Under the pieces are notes generated by a model. That model ran no database searches. It was not told the DNA's origin and was given only the letters and a program-made list of their open reading frames with translations. The translations under genes and the position numbers were made by a program. From assembly GCF_964204865.1 (NCBI RefSeq), contig NC_135262.1, forward strand, positions 11,532,001-11,596,000: a stretch of DNA of 64,000 nt, in the 5' to 3' direction. Shown piece by piece: positions 1 to 13,264 of this stretch. The stretch comes from Styela clava (lineage: Eukaryota > Chordata > Ascidiacea > Stolidobranchia > Styelidae). Position 1 is the first letter of the stretch. Each line of letters opens with the position of its first letter.

Positions 1-167
1 TAAGACACTTGTCTTAAACAGAGTTTTCATGCATAGGAAGGAGGGTAGAAGGAAAATAGGGATAAGAAGTGGCAAAATACGCAAAATGAGGAATTTATCG
101 AAATGGTTAGGAATCACAGCAACAATATCCATAGTGCTTTATTATGAAATAAAAAATGCGCAAATAC

Positions 168-764
168 CTGGCTGTCCAGCATGGACTGTTGTGGTCGTTG
201 TCACAACCCTGTGTCCTCCCACAACTTGTCCCTGTCTGTTTGAATTCCTACGACAGCATATTACACATCCAACAATGCAGGCAACAATTGCAATAATAAT
301 GGCAATAACAATTGCTACAACAATTCCAACTCTGTGAAACAATGAACACATTAAACTGCTTTTACAACTAGGTCTTGAATCTAAATTTATATGCATGCTT
401 AGGCAGATTCTAACTGCAGTTTGTCATTGGAACTTCTCCACTTTGAGCAATGTTTCGTATACATACATTACAGCACAGTTTTCAATTCAATTTCAGCTAG
501 AGTTTTAAAAAGAATTAAAAGTATTTACAACATTATTAGTGTTGAAGGTAATTTACAAACATTTCTTAAACATCAAAAACTGATTTAATAATTTGAAAGT
601 TAATAGAACATACGCAATTTTTCCACTTGTTTCAGCAATTTCTCGAACATCATCATCATCAAATGTATTTCCAGTGTAGTCCTCAAATGTACAGCATTCG
701 CTCTGGCTTGTACAACACCAATTATTTGGATAAGTGTTACAGCTTGAATGAGAGTAGCAATATG
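168..764 (-). CDS. CYYR1/Shisa-like single-pass membrane protein, partial (two internal exons)
   Basis: Two exons on the minus strand fit together. Exon 764-614 follows a pyrimidine-rich acceptor ending TTTACAG and ends at a GTATGT donor (phase 2). Exon 331-168 follows TTTCACAG and ends at a GTATTT donor (phase 1). The first exon encodes a cysteine-rich extracellular segment with two CC pairs followed by an acidic run of four Asp. The second begins with a hydrophobic helix of about 22 residues rich in Ile and Val, then Cys-Cys-Arg-Arg, then a cytoplasmic tail with a run of Thr and a Gln-Pro-Gly. The order of Cys-rich ectodomain, one membrane helix, juxtamembrane CC and Thr/Pro-bearing tail is that of the CYYR1/Shisa/WBP1-like superfamily, small adaptors of the secretory and endosomal pathway. 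The signal-peptide exon was not found and the C-terminal exon lies beyond the window edge. Membership is an inference from composition and architecture. Confidence 0.6.
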
Positions 765-881
765 CTGTAAACGAAATATTGAAAGTATAGATAAAACTTT
801 TATAGGCCTAAATTTTATACAAATTCAATAAAATATGATTTTAATGAAGCATGAACGAAATTTTTAAGTATAAAAAAGACG

Positions 882-1450
882 GGGTTTAGTGTGGTTTCGT
901 ACCTCAAGTACTTCTAGTGAGCGCAGCAGAAAAAATTTTGCGTATGTTAATCGTAACCCCTATATGATTGTGTCATCCAAAAATTATGTCACAGTGACAT
1001 AATAAGGCCCTTCAAACTACACGAACTGTCATCCAAGACACGCAGATGATCACCTAAATTGAACGTACTATTTCTCTTGTTTTCATATCGCAAAGATGCC
1101 ATTATGAGAGAGATCGCTGCCGTTGGTGAGTTCTTTATCGTCGGCGCAGATGCCATTTCGGGCAATCGTAGGTATACTTTGGCGAGCTCTATGACGTGAT
1201 TGTGGCGTCGTAGTGACATAATTTTTGAATGGCGTAGTCAGATGGGGGTTAAGATTGGCATGTGTGAAAATCTGTATGCTACGCCCACTAAAAGTACTTG
1301 AGGTACGAAACTACACAAGACCCAAAATGTGGCGTCGTAGTGACATAATTTTTGAATGGCGTAGTCAGATGGGGGTTAGGATTGGCATGTGTGAAAATCT
1401 TTATGCTACGCCCACTGAAAGTACTTGAGGTACGAAACTACACAAGACTC
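882..1450. mobile_element. MITE with long terminal inverted repeats (Mutator-like or foldback)
   Basis: Imperfect inverted repeats of about 125 bp face each other; both outer ends carry TTTCGTACCTCAAGTACTT. The right arm is present twice in tandem with a 128-bp period (units starting at 1201 and 1329). Flanking nonamers at 873-881 and 1451-1459 (AAAAAGACG / AAAAAGAGG) match at 8 of 9 positions and may be the target duplication. A 9-bp duplication with long inverted repeats is typical of Mutator-like MITEs. Short open frames inside are products of the repeat and are not genes. Confidence 0.65.
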
Positions 1451-1459
1451 AAAAAGAGG

Positions 1460-3660
1460 TTCAACTAGCTTGTATCAACATGTATGTATATATGTATGTA
1501 TATGTATGTTTATTTGTCTCGTGCACCCCATTTGAAAAGTTTTAAAAAGAAATAAATTGAATACATATAATACGGTCCTTTATAGACAGTTGTGCAAGGA
1601 GAGTGGGTGGGTGTGGTAAGAGTGGAGTATACAAACTGTTTGTACAAGAGAGTTTGTAAGACAAGCATCATCTATAAATAAGACATACCGTAACACAACA
1701 CAAAATAAACTGCATGTATAAATAATACTAAAATTTAGAATTTGGACATAAATACAACACCCTTGAGCGATGGTACCACATAATATAAATGTGGTATGGA
1801 ATGGTCATGTTTGAGTAAGTGTTATTGTTCAATTTTTTATGTGTATATGCTATGCACTACGGTACTCAAGGGTGATAGTGTCTTTGGTAGACTTTGGCTA
1901 TTCTAGCAAAAGGTTTTGATGAAATGCGATAAAAATATGTCTCTTATCTCTCTATTTTCAAATTCATTTTTGTTAACAAATATTTCAATACGGTACTGCA
2001 ATAAGACTGTACTGGGTACCGGAACCGGTAATACTGTAATAAAGCCTGTTGTCCATTTACACAGTAATTTTATGCTTGCGGGTGCGTTCACATTTTACCG
2101 TGTGTTTCATTACAAATGTCGTACAGGTATTATTTCAAAATGATTTCAATGGCCAGCTTTAAGCTATAGAACTCATCAGCTCACCTGTTACTATGTCCAA
2201 GTTCTTCAGTAAAAAAATAAGACCAAAAGGTAGCGATCTCGTTGAGACACCCATCTTTACCTCGCGAAAGTGTATCTATGTCCTGTTTATATTCACGCAG
2301 TTCAAGCTAACTTTAACCCTGAAAATGGCAGATCCTAGGGTAGATTACCGGTATATGACAGCAAACGCAAGTAAACACCCAAACTATTCACAACATTGCA
2401 AAAATCCCCTAAAGTAAAACTTACCACATGACCATGACGTCATATATCACGTGTCAAGTAAGGCAACCTCGTTAGGCTCGGTGATGCATTTGATCATATT
2501 TACGATTTGATAGATGTTTCCCAGAGCAGCGATTTCCTTGTTGTACACGTCAGTGGACATAACGATCGTTTTGCATTTAATGCTGGCACTCTTCTTCCTC
2601 TTGTTGTTCTTTATTTAAATAATGATTCATACTTTTTATACAATTTATAGGCTACAATAGTCCCCTTTTTGTTTGAACTTGCGCTAATTTGTTTATCTAT
2701 GATATCTTATCATCATCCTTTCAGATTAGAGTTTACGCCATAATAATTTTTGGACACGTTTAGTGGACATAAGAATCGTCTTGTTGTTATGTTGTTCTTG
2801 GAGAGAGATTTATTTCCCCAAAAACAAAAACAATTTTTTTTTATAGAGTTAGATTATAATGAAAACAATGAAAAACAGTATAAAACAATATCGATGATTT
2901 TTATAGAAGTAATCCAATTTAGACATCGTTTTGTGTTGGCCAGTATGCAGGACCGTTGAAGGTCATCGAGGCTCCTGACCAATTTTTAACACTGTTACCA
3001 AAAATTCGGAATTGATTGCTACAATATAAATATAGAAAAGACGGAGAATGGGTCAGCAGATATTTTGTTCCATGATTCAACACTAAGAGCACATTGTGAT
3101 AGAGTTTAGAGGACATGTGTAAAATATATATAATACCGATACTACATTGCGATCTAGTACATTATAGATCAGATCGCCATAACAGAGTCGGGCTCAGTAT
3201 AAAATATAAATAAACAGAATAGCACAGACACAATAATGAAAAAATTTTCACCATGTTATACTTATATTAAGGTAGGGCAATTAGGGCAACCACAGTCTCA
3301 AGTTCGGACAGAGATGAGGCGGACTTCACAAGAGAAGTATCATCTGCAAAAGCATTGAATAGAAAGAAAATGCAGCTGGTAGATCATTTATATAGCATAA
3401 AAAAGCAATGGGCCAATTGTAGAACCCTGTGGAACTCCACATATGTTCTTGTTGTTCTTTGACACTTTTTGGACACCTAGTGGAAATATTAAAAAAAACG
3501 CTTTCTGATTACTGGACTAATTGCTTCGACATTTTTAGTGGTTAAAGATGAAACCTTTCTTCAGCAGGCAATTTCATTTTTTTATTCCAAATATTTCTGT
3601 TAGCTCGGTGAGATTTGTTTTTGTTTGCTATGACGTCACTGAACGTTCATCGGACGTCGC
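1460..3660. other. Intergenic, no gene seen
   Basis: A TATG-rich low-complexity run lies near 1485-1510. At about 1757-1874 a small hairpin element has ends reading CACCCTTGAG and CTCAAGGGTG, with a central stem of ACCACAT / ATGTGGT. Open frames here are short, overlap on both strands and lack splice support. Confidence 0.5.
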
Positions 3661-4093
3661 ACGCCATTTTGTGCCGACTGTACTGCTTCGCTTGGTGTGA
3701 ATATATTTGTAGACTGTGATCTGACGGTACGGTAAACCGTACTGTACTCACTGAGGTTAATACACCGCAATGACTGTACTGCGAACAGACGTGTCCATAT
3801 ATTTGGGCGTAGCTCTCTTGTTATTGTTATTTTTCTCCATCATTATCATTAAAAAATCGCTTTTCTCTTCAAATACTGAATCAATTGCTTTGAAGATTGA
3901 TTTTTTTTGCCAGAAGGCTATTACTTTTACTCATTTCAAAAATTCCTGTGGACTTCGAGAGATTCGTTTTTTATGTGTCAGAATGGAAAACAGCGACACC
4001 TTGTGACGTGTCCATACGCCATTTTGTGTCCAACTGTACTGCTTCGCTTGGTGTAAATATATTTGTAGACTGTGATCTGACGGTACGGTAAAC
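3661..4093. repeat. Direct repeat pair (3661-3737 and 4016-4093)
   Basis: About 77 bp occur twice, beginning with CGCCATTTTGTG and ending with GATCTGACGGTACGGTAAACC, with few differences. The sequence between them contains another repeated block (3773-3822) that recurs at 6366-6415, both reading through GCGAACAGACGTGTCCATAT. The arrangement suggests pieces of one dispersed repeat family. No coding function is supported. Confidence 0.6.
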
Positions 4094-6365
4094 CCAAAGT
4101 GACTATAAACCAAGTGGGACACGAGTGCAATGATGCATATCGGACGCCATTTTGTGTCCAACAAATCGGGGGAACGCGACAGTGTCGGTTTGTTTCAGCT
4201 TCGCCAGAAGGTCTCGTTCGTAAATTTGTTTGAAGATTTTTTAATGTTTTGCATTTTATTGGGGTAATTTCATCATTTTTCTTTTGCTATTTGCTTTGTG
4301 GAATCATACTTGTATCGTGCGGTTTCGTGAAAGTTGCGATAGTTATCTTATCTTCTCGTGTGAGTTATGCAACTTTGAAACTTCATATCTCACGAACCTT
4401 ATATTAGATGCAGATAAGTTTTATATTGTTTGAAAGACAATCCAGGAGACTAATTATAATTATGAGATGGAGATAAAATGTTGCGATTATCATACAAAAA
4501 TTGAAAATCGTGGAATTTTTTTGAAAAGCTTTTGAATTAAATACCAAAAACTTCGATTTGTTCTTGATTTAACCTAATATGACATCGACACATTTGCAGA
4601 GGTTAAAGATAGCTTTCGACATTAGATAGAATTTATCGTGCACCAGTAAAATTGTATAAGCTGTTTCATTCAATGTTCTCCAATTCTTGACATGTCCACT
4701 GCGCAAACTTGAGTAAAACAACAACGTTACCTAATTACTTCGTTACGCAATTACGTCGCAACGTAGCAACGTTCTGTATGGAAAAAACATATCGCTTTCC
4801 TTCGCAAGCGTGAAACGTCATTAACCTAATGCATACGTTTAAATCAGGTACTATTTGAACTGGTATTATGATACCTGTTCACACCATGCCGAAAGTTTAA
4901 AGCCTGCGTTTTACATTAATCATTCCAGAAGCTGATGAAATGATTTTTCTCGGAAAAATGTTTCTTAATTTAACGAGCTGTTGCAACAGTTGCTCCAAAA
5001 ATTATAGAATGTAAACGATCTCATGGCTAGCACATTGTGCGGCCTAATGAATTTCATCGAAGCATGTACATTATAAGGTACAAAATTTAAAAACCAGCAG
5101 CCGCGACTGGTGTTGCATCTCTTATCAACTTATTATTGGCAGGATATTTCGATTCTTTTGCGTCGAAAAATGTAAAATATTTACTAGGTGATCTAGCGAC
5201 GCCATCATGTCTTCTACGTTCTCGTTGATAAAACTTAATTGTAATTTTATCGATATCCAACAGTGAAAAATTAGCCTTGATGTTTTCGGGGGAACCCTAT
5301 AAAGACACGGAGTTTAAATTGTTTGTTTGTTTCTATGGAAAGTGTCAATCCCGATGAATGCCCACAATCGTTACTAACTCTTTTCAGGTCTTACACACCT
5401 GATAAAAATTTGAAAATTGATAGTTTTACCCAATATTTATGCCACCCATCCAAAAAAGCAGTCGTATTTTTGCGCGAAGTATAAACTATATTTCGCGCAA
5501 ATATTAATGCCTTTCTTAATGTATGTTCGCCTGTTACTTTTCTGACAGATAAAGTTGCTTGAAATAAAATTTCCCATCCTGCCACAATATCGCTTTTAAA
5601 ATTTTGAAACGTTTTCTCAATTTAAGGTGAAATATTCACGCAAAAGAGGAGACAAATAAAATTATTGAAAACGGTATGCTAGTAGACCTGCGGCAAGAGC
5701 TCAAGTCAAATAAATAATATATTATTTTAGACACTCCAGATTATTATATGTTCCTGTAAACTTGATATACGCCGTTCTCCTTCATTCCATGCATGTAGTA
5801 TATTTTTTGGATATTATTTTGGCAATGTACACCTTGTTGAAAATTTGCGATACGCATATTTTAATATCATGACATGTACCGCAAAAATAGTGCAAGTTTC
5901 TGTAGTATAAGTTGTATTGTAGTTCTGTCAGTTGGTTAAAATAGGTTCTGTGCAAGTAGCGATAATTACACCAGGAATTTTATAATAATTTCAATAATAA
6001 AATGTGTATCTTTTTGTTTAATATTTTGGTCTTATCGGGTTGTTGATTTATCGAGTGAAGTTTGATGACTTTAACCTTAACTTCGTGTATGCTGACCATA
6101 CCACCGAGCCGAATTATCTAAGAAACATCTGCGGATAATTAAATTTTTAGAAGAATGTTTATTCGTTTTGCCGCTGCGAAAGTTTGGTCCGAATTATTGA
6201 GCATCGTTTTTTTTTAACTTAATCAGCTGTTTACGATCGCAGGTTTAAATCACCTAGTTAGGATCATACAGCGATAGAACTCTGGACACAAAATGGCTGG
6301 TGTGACGTCACACGAGCGCTTATAACGTTACCAATGGTTGTCCTCACTTGGTTTGGGTAAACCGT
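4094..6365. other. Intergenic, no gene seen
   Basis: AT-rich unique-looking DNA with scattered TACG/ACGT-rich patches near 4730-4770. No open frame with splice sites or recognisable domain was found. Confidence 0.45.
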
Positions 6366-6415
6366 ACTGTACTGCGAACAGACGTGTCCATATATTTGGG
6401 CGTAGCTCTCTTGTT
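6366..6415. repeat. Second copy of the 3773-3822 repeat block
   Basis: This block matches 3773-3822 in the same orientation through a stretch of about 50 bp that includes TTGGGCGTAGCTCTCTTGTT. It marks a dispersed repeat about 2.6 kb from its partner. Confidence 0.6.
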
Positions 6416-6861
6416 TCATATTATTTTCCTTTTCTTGCTCTATATATATCCACTTGTGTCTTTTCCATATCATGCCCTGATGACGTTTTTCTGTATAGAA
6501 ATTCGAAACGTCGACAAATTACATCGTTTTGCTAACACCGAGTTTACCTGGTGTTTAACATGAGTTTACCTGGTGGCAATCATACATTATTTAAAAGTAA
6601 ATAAATGATGACGTAACAATGGCGATTTTTGAAGTCGCTCAGACACTCCGTTGACTCTGACATATTTACGCTCTGGCAGATATTCAAGCATGGTTGTATA
6701 TATTGCCTTGTTTTCGTGGTTTTGCTTGTTATTTGTCTAGTTTTAGTTGTGTTTCAAATAATGAGTTGTAATTGAAGTAAATCGTTTGTCATTATGTCTG
6801 TCGATGAGCTTTAATTCGGTTGCAGTAATCAAAAATGAGTCCCAGAGAAGCTACGATAGAC

Positions 6862-7761
6862 CAGGGGTTCTCAAACTTTTGGTGTTGCGGAGCCCCTGAA
6901 AAGGTTGACCTTTATTCGCGGAGCCCCAAAAGAAATGTTAAAATTGTAGCTTTCCGATAAATATTCCTGAGTAAGTTAAAAGTACTTAACTTAATTTAAA
7001 GGCTAAACCTTTTTTTAATGGGGTTAATGCAAGTCATAAATAAATCAAAATTTCAAAGATAAATTATATATATACTCTTACTAAAGCTGTAAATTTGACA
7101 CTTGACAAACATATTAATAAACTAGGGGTCGAATCTTTTCCCTTTTGACATTTTCGGAAGTCGTATTTTGCCCAGATCTTGTGATTTTTTAACGGCGATA
7201 TCTTGCTTAATAATAATCTCGAGTGCAAAAGAACAAATCAAGTTTGACAAATTCCAAGATCGCAAAAATACGACTCCAATTTATTCATAGGTGGCAGTTT
7301 ATCACGTATTTTATGTTATTTTAGAATAGTATTCCTTCATTTTAGTAATCCTAATAGTAATCTCGAATGAAACTTGAGTAACTATGAGTACAATTGAATT
7401 ATTACGACGAGACACTTTAAATGCTCGCATCGGCCATACATTGAATATTTTACGCAACAGAAATCTCGTTATCCGTTTTTTATAATCGCAAAGAATGTTG
7501 CGCGGAAATTTCCGATTCAAATCCCCACCTCTTGAGAATCCTGGCTGCGCTCCAGCTTATAAATAATGTCATTTTTCGATTCCGCCTCTTTGCCATATTT
7601 CGAGGCTATAATGTTGTCAAATTTTATCAAAGCTGTTATTGTTTCTTTGAACAGTTACAAAACTAGTCATTATTTTAAAAAGTAATCAGATAGCTCACGG
7701 AGCCCCTAGGTTTCTCTCGCGGAGCCCTGGGGCTCCGTACGGAGCACTTTGAGAACCTATG
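6862..7761. mobile_element. Non-autonomous hAT element, about 0.9 kb
   Basis: The left end reads CAGGGGTTCTCAAACTTTT and the right end, reversed, reads CATAGGTTCTCAAAGTGCTC. Both are flanked by the 8-bp duplication CGATAGAC (6854-6861 and 7762-7769). Terminal repeats beginning CA-GGTTCTCAAA with 8-bp target duplications are diagnostic of hAT elements. No transposase reading frame was recognised inside. Confidence 0.85.
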
Positions 7762-8169
7762 CGATAGACTAAGCCAAAATTAGCTATCATTACCGGTACC
7801 TGTTAACGGCACTTTGTTGTATATTTTGATAAAATCATGTTTTGATCATGTAATTCAGTTTGTAAGTACCAACCTTCAAAAACACTCACAGAGTAAACAT
7901 CCAAAATTTTGCAATAGTAAAGTATAGGGATAAATTTTCTGGGGTCAAGGGTAAACATCAAGGTTACATCTATAAGAGGGAATTTATTTTGTTACTCCCG
8001 TTTTGTTTAAAACGTTCAATTTATCGTCGTTCACAACATTTTGCTTTACTGGTATAAATATAAAAATATTGTTATAAATGTGCATAAAGTTAATCTATGC
8101 AGTGGTTCCCAATTGCTGGTCCGCAAAGCTTTTCAGTCGGCCGTGAGAAATTCCGTTATTACTTATCGA

Positions 8170-8447
8170 TCTTTAGATCGGTAAGTATGTTGATAGGTAT
8201 TTGTCTGTCTGTCTGTTAGATGCACGCGATATCTCACGAAGGCGTGGTTGAATCTGCTCCAAATTTTCCATGTGCATTTATCATATCTCGGACCAGAAGC
8301 CTATTGATTTTGGATGAATTATTTTATGTCGTATAATTAGCGAGTTATTAATTAATTAGTGATGGGACATGCGGTGTCACTATAGAGTCTTGAATCGAAA
8401 CCGCAGTTTCAATCGATAAGTCTTCGGTCTCCGACCGATATTCTTGT
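8170..8447. repeat. Dispersed repeat, inverted partner at 39847-40150
   Basis: This segment starts at GATCGGTAAGTATGTTGATA and ends near GACCGATATTCTTG. It recurs in reverse orientation at 39847-40150, including the shared stretch around ATATCTCACGAA, TCTCGGACCAGAAGCC and AATTAATTAGTGATGGGACA. The two copies lie about 31 kb apart. Just upstream (8102-8150) is a lone hAT-like terminus beginning CAGTGGTTCCCAATTGCTGG. Confidence 0.7.
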
Positions 8448-8605
8448 TTTTCTTGTTGTTCTGTTGGTACAACTACTTCGCCGAAGTTGCGTTGCTTGAA
8501 GCGATTTCTCATTCGTTGTTATATTACGTGTATGATAGGTGTGGTATTTTAATTGCCTCAGCGTCGTCTTGGCGCCTAGTAATCACATTTTCTCTTCTTC
8601 GGTTC

Positions 8606-10196
8606 TAGGCTTGCACGGAATTACGGAATTATTTCGAGTTACGGAAGCGAAGTTACGAATTACGTAAAGTCGTAATTATTGGTCGAGCGCTTTCGCGATT
8701 GAAACGAGCTCTCTTCAGAGCAGCCAATTCCGTCGATTGTAAAAAATTAAAGTTTAAGTAAAAGAAGTTAGAGTTCCGGTATTCGCAGCCGTTTTTCTCT
8801 CTCTTGTTAGGCAGATGGGGAAGGCATAACGCGTCATTTACTAACCTATTATCAACTTATCTAGGATGGCCAATGTACATAATAACCGTAGATAAGGAAT
8901 AAAATTGTGTTGAGACCGATGGACGTCAACACACCTGGTTTCAACTTCTTCGGGTGAAATGACTAAAGAATCTAAGAGATCAACTTATAAAACATGATCT
9001 ATTTGTAAATGCCGTGATAATTAATGTCGCGCTTATCAAACAGCAATATAAAGACGGAAGAGAAACTGCGTAATGAACCAACGCAACTTAGTCTTTTCGG
9101 CATCGGTAAAGCGATTGAGACGGCAGAGAAACAACAATACGACAGGATTTTCCGTGTTTATTCTGCGCGAGATCCATTTTCTATTACAAAATATTGATGT
9201 TCTGTTACCGATTTTATCGTTATATATCTGTCCGGACTTGGCATTGCTCAATATGTTTTGCACAATGCCTCGCAATATGTCGGCCAAATATGATTACCTG
9301 TCTTTACCAAATGCGGCAACTTATTTTGATTTATCGTCGACTCGAATACCACCGGCACTCGACCAAACTTGTGTCAATCTTGGCAAATAGGATTGTCGAC
9401 TTGAGTTAGAAAAATAAATTAATATTTTCATGAGTGCAAAATAAATGTCACAAAATGCATTGTTTTGCGATATAACTTTGTATTTTCGGAGAAGGCATGT
9501 CATATAAGTACGGTATTTTAAATAATGCGCAAATAATTAATATTTGATCTAAATTTATCGCAAATAATGTTATAACTTTTAGGCCGCGAAATGATTTAAT
9601 GTAAAATGAAGCATGGAATTCGGAATATCGTCAATAAGTCGGCATCAATAATTATTATAAAATGCTAACTAAGTAGTAAAGTCGGATATTGTAAAAAACG
9701 GTGAAATAACAAGTCTTCGTCGCGAGGCAAGCGAAAGTATAATCAAACGAGAGAATACGCTTGTAGTTGATTGATAAATTAGCAACCCGGAATTTTCATT
9801 TAATACGAAAGTCGTATTAATACGTTAATACGATTTAAAAAAAGTGAACTATCGTTTCTTAAATATATTACCAGAGTTGGTAATGATAAAATTGATCGCA
9901 TAAAATTTGGTGATAAAGTGGATAAAAAAATCAAAGTTAATACAAAAGATAAAAATCAGAATAAAATTATTTTGAATTCACTCCTTGATATTTGTCTTTA
10001 ACATCTGTCGCCGGCGTGTAGTACTGCCGGGAAAATGAAAACCAAACTTCGATGTCCCATTCGGAATAAAAGTGGATTAAATTGGTTGTTATGATAGGTT
10101 TAAATGCGTGAAAAAAATATCGCAATTACGGGGTCATTACGTAATCGATTTGGCCGTAATTACGGAATTGATTTTTTTCAATTACGTGCAAGCCTA
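8606..10196. mobile_element. Non-autonomous hAT-like element, 1.6 kb
   Basis: Terminal inverted repeats begin TAGGCTTGCACG and the subterminal regions are rich in GTAATTACGGAATT on both sides. The flanks TTCGGTTC (8598-8605) and TTCGGTTT (10197-10204) match at 7 of 8 positions, giving a likely 8-bp target duplication. Overlapping open frames on both strands near 9040-9400 show no recognisable transposase domain and are not called as genes. Confidence 0.75.
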
Positions 10197-12516
10197 TTCG
10201 GTTTCATAACTGCAGTAACTCACCAGTACCTACATCGCTGTACGTGACGATACATAGACTATCATGGCTTTTACAGGTCTTCTGACGAGGATTCACTTTT
10301 TTGCGTTTTGTTTACTATCGCGTTTTATTTTACTTAATAATTTCTCTGCGCATGTGTGAATCTGTACGTTTTAAACCTTATCTAAGGGTTTGCTAGCTCT
10401 CCTGATTTCATAATCAGTTTTTATCAATCATTTTATTTTCAGTTATGCTGATTATGTAGTCGAAATAAACCTATACTAATTCAGTTTCACCGTGAATTGA
10501 AATACCAAATTCTCCGAGTCATTTCTGTATTACCAGATTAGATACGTATGCGGTAACTTACTAGTATATTCTTCTTGATTCAGTTTCAACGTGATGTGAT
10601 ATAGGCTACCAATTGATTCCAGTAATCCAGTCACTTTGTATTCTCAGGCGCCTCGGTCTACCGTTCCCATAAAAACTCCGGCTAATCACGAGATCCGTTG
10701 ATATGCGTTCGGGAAACCTGGAGGAGGTGGAAAAATCTTGACGACGTCATAACTCACAAAAAAAACTAACTAATCCCATAGGCCTACAGCTCACAGAAAT
10801 ATTCGAAATAAATAAAAGTAATAGCCTTCTAGTCAAAAATTCAATCTTTAACCTCTGGAAATATTAGATCTCGCAGGATGCATTGAGAATTTGAGAATGA
10901 TGTTAGATAACGATCAAAATGAAAAGTAACCGTTAACCATCTAAAATCGGTTAACCATTTCCAGTCCTAGTGTTGAAGCGTGCAACTTTTAAAGCTCCGA
11001 TTAGTTTATGATTACGCCACAACGTTACTTGGGTGTTTGCTTTTCAATGCGTTGATAAATGATGGTCTCATGAATCGAAAAACTCGTTTCAGAGTTGATG
11101 ATTTATTCGTTGCAAAACTTAAGACCCCGGTACTATTCTAGTGAAAAATTCATATTAAGTTACGTATGCCGAAAATTGTATACAGTGTAACAATTTGCTA
11201 TTTTTTTAATCCTATTTTATGATTTTGAAGTGTTTTACGCAGTAAAAACAACTCTAAAGCAAAAAAGGCATTCAATGAAATGAGACCTCGTTCATATTTC
11301 TCTTATTTTATTTTCCATGCTTTGTGCCAGTTCAATATATTTTTGCCGCTCCGCGAAGTCATTTTATTTGATGTTACCTGTCCGACGAGGCAAAACGGTT
11401 TGCAACAACTGAATTCTATATAGTACAATCAAAAGTTGCAATACATTAGAACATGCTTTTCAACCGGGTATACGGTATACCCAAGTGCATACCGGACCAT
11501 AAGTTGTGTATACAACTGATAAAGGGTATACAAAGGGTGTACAGCCTAAGTCAGGGATTCGAAACTCTAATATAATAAATTATAAAATATTCAATCGGAG
11601 AGAACAATGCAAAAGCGGCGCACATGAAATATAAAGTGTCATTTACGCAAAGAACCGATGTGAGCACATTGTTACATCACAAATTATATAGATAATGCGG
11701 TCACTTGTCTGGGTTGGTGATTTCGGCTGCCGCGCACTTCGTTTGATTTACGTTGAACATTATTCCCGTTGCCGCTAAGGCCGTCAGTCAAATTTGTAAC
11801 TTGCGAACACTAGCCTATTAAATTGCATGATGATATTGCAGTACAATATGTGCTTAAAAATTTTATTGTTTAAAATGTTTATTTATGCCATGAATAAACA
11901 TTGGTATTTGTAAGGTATACAAAGTTCTTGAAAAAAAGTGTAAAAGGTATACCAAGATAAAAAAAAAAAGGTTGAAGAAGCTGCATTGGAAAACCTTTTT
12001 ATATTTCAACCTCGAAAGAGCATGATATTTCTGAATTGGAACACTTAGTCTCAAGCAATATATTTCATTCTTATTTTGAGATTTTCGATAAATTCTGTAT
12101 GCAATATAATGTTGACGTTATAGTACTTACTACAAAATCCTATGTAGTATTTCCGAGGAATGACAGACACTCTAACATTTATCGTAAACACGAGATGGCC
12201 AAAGAGAGATGCTGCATGAGAGTCCTGAATGCTTTTGTACATACGAATTTGGTCTGGAGTCCAAAGCCAGAGTGCGAATTTGATTGACTCCGAACGCAGT
12301 TTCCCTAGGATTCAGTAGTTCAATGAAAATTCTCCAATAATATGCTATGTTTCTCTCTTCGCTCAACGCGTGTCTCGCTTAATTGGTGGAAACCTCGTAT
12401 GGTTCTCCTGAAAGTTGGTTACTCTAGCTTATTTTGTTTGTGTTTTATTGGCTTGTAGTGCGATTTGCAGTGTTTTTTTTCTGGCTGACCAGACCATAAT
12501 AAGCGTCGCACACAGT
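10197..12516. other. Intergenic, no gene; fragment of a hAT family at 10921-10970
   Basis: No supportable coding sequence was seen. Positions 10921-10970 match, in reverse orientation, the terminal part of the hAT element at 19899-20417, with the shared words GGAAATGGTTAACCG and AACGGTTAC, so this is a truncated copy. Confidence 0.5.
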
Positions 12517-13264
12517 CAGCGCCGGATTAACCATAGAACAATATAAGCACGTGCTTAGGGGCACCAAGCAAACAGGGGCACCACAGAAATTTCAAAGCAG
12601 AATTTTAAATAGTTTCTCGGTGTTTATTAAAACATTACGAGTTCACCAGACGACTAAAACTTCAAAATGTTCGCTTGTTTTTCATATCATATTAACCTTC
12701 TTTATTAAAAATAAACATTGAAACTCATTTATTGGACACAAAATGGGCCTATGAGTCGTTTTCTTAAATTGTTGTTGTTTTTTCTTCTTAGTATTCTCCT
12801 TGGTTCTGCATTTTTGTTTTAAAAAAATTTCTTTTTTTTTCAACAATTGGACCAATGAACTGTTTGCACTATGTGGCGGTTCCACGGTCAGCGAAGTTGG
12901 GAATTTTTCGATACGTTTTTCGGCAAGTAAATGGCCGATATATATATCGGCTATAAATAGCAGTTAAAAAACCTAAAAATGTTCGTAAAAGTTGTTTTAT
13001 CTACAGTTGGTTGTGATTATTTATACACGGTGACCGTACATTTGAATCTATGTGTATATCCGCGGGATCAATCTATATGTGGGTGCTAAAACCCATGGGT
13101 CTTTTCTATAGGTGCAATAGTATGCAGGTGCAATTGTCGTGGGTTCAAATGTACGAGAACCTTCATACACTTATCTGGTTTATTGTTTTTATAATTAAAT
13201 TACACAATGGGGGGAACCAAAGTCTCCAGTGCTTAGGGCACCAAAGGGGCATAATCCGCCCCTG
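12517..13264. mobile_element. hAT-like element with a nested MITE
   Basis: The left end CAGCGCCGGATTAACC and the reversed right end CAGGGGCGGATTATGCC are imperfect inverted repeats of the CAG-GGCGGATTA class seen in many hAT elements. Subterminal copies of GCTTAGGG-GCACCAA sit near both ends. No clear target duplication was found. A copy of the GGTGACC repeat family (13029-13155) lies inside, apparently a later insertion. Confidence 0.6.
13029..13155. repeat. GGTGACC-family short repeat, copy 1
   Basis: It begins GGTGACCGTACATTTGAA, contains ATATCCGCGGG and ACCCATGGGT-like words, and ends in GTGGGTTCAAATGTAC. Related copies lie at 16985-17288 and, reversed, at 58175-58399. Confidence 0.65.

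Noticed and set aside
9036..9409. Overlapping open frames of up to 105 codons on both strands
   Set aside because: They lie inside the TAGGCTTGCACG hAT-like element, overlap each other on opposite strands and show no recognisable transposase motif.
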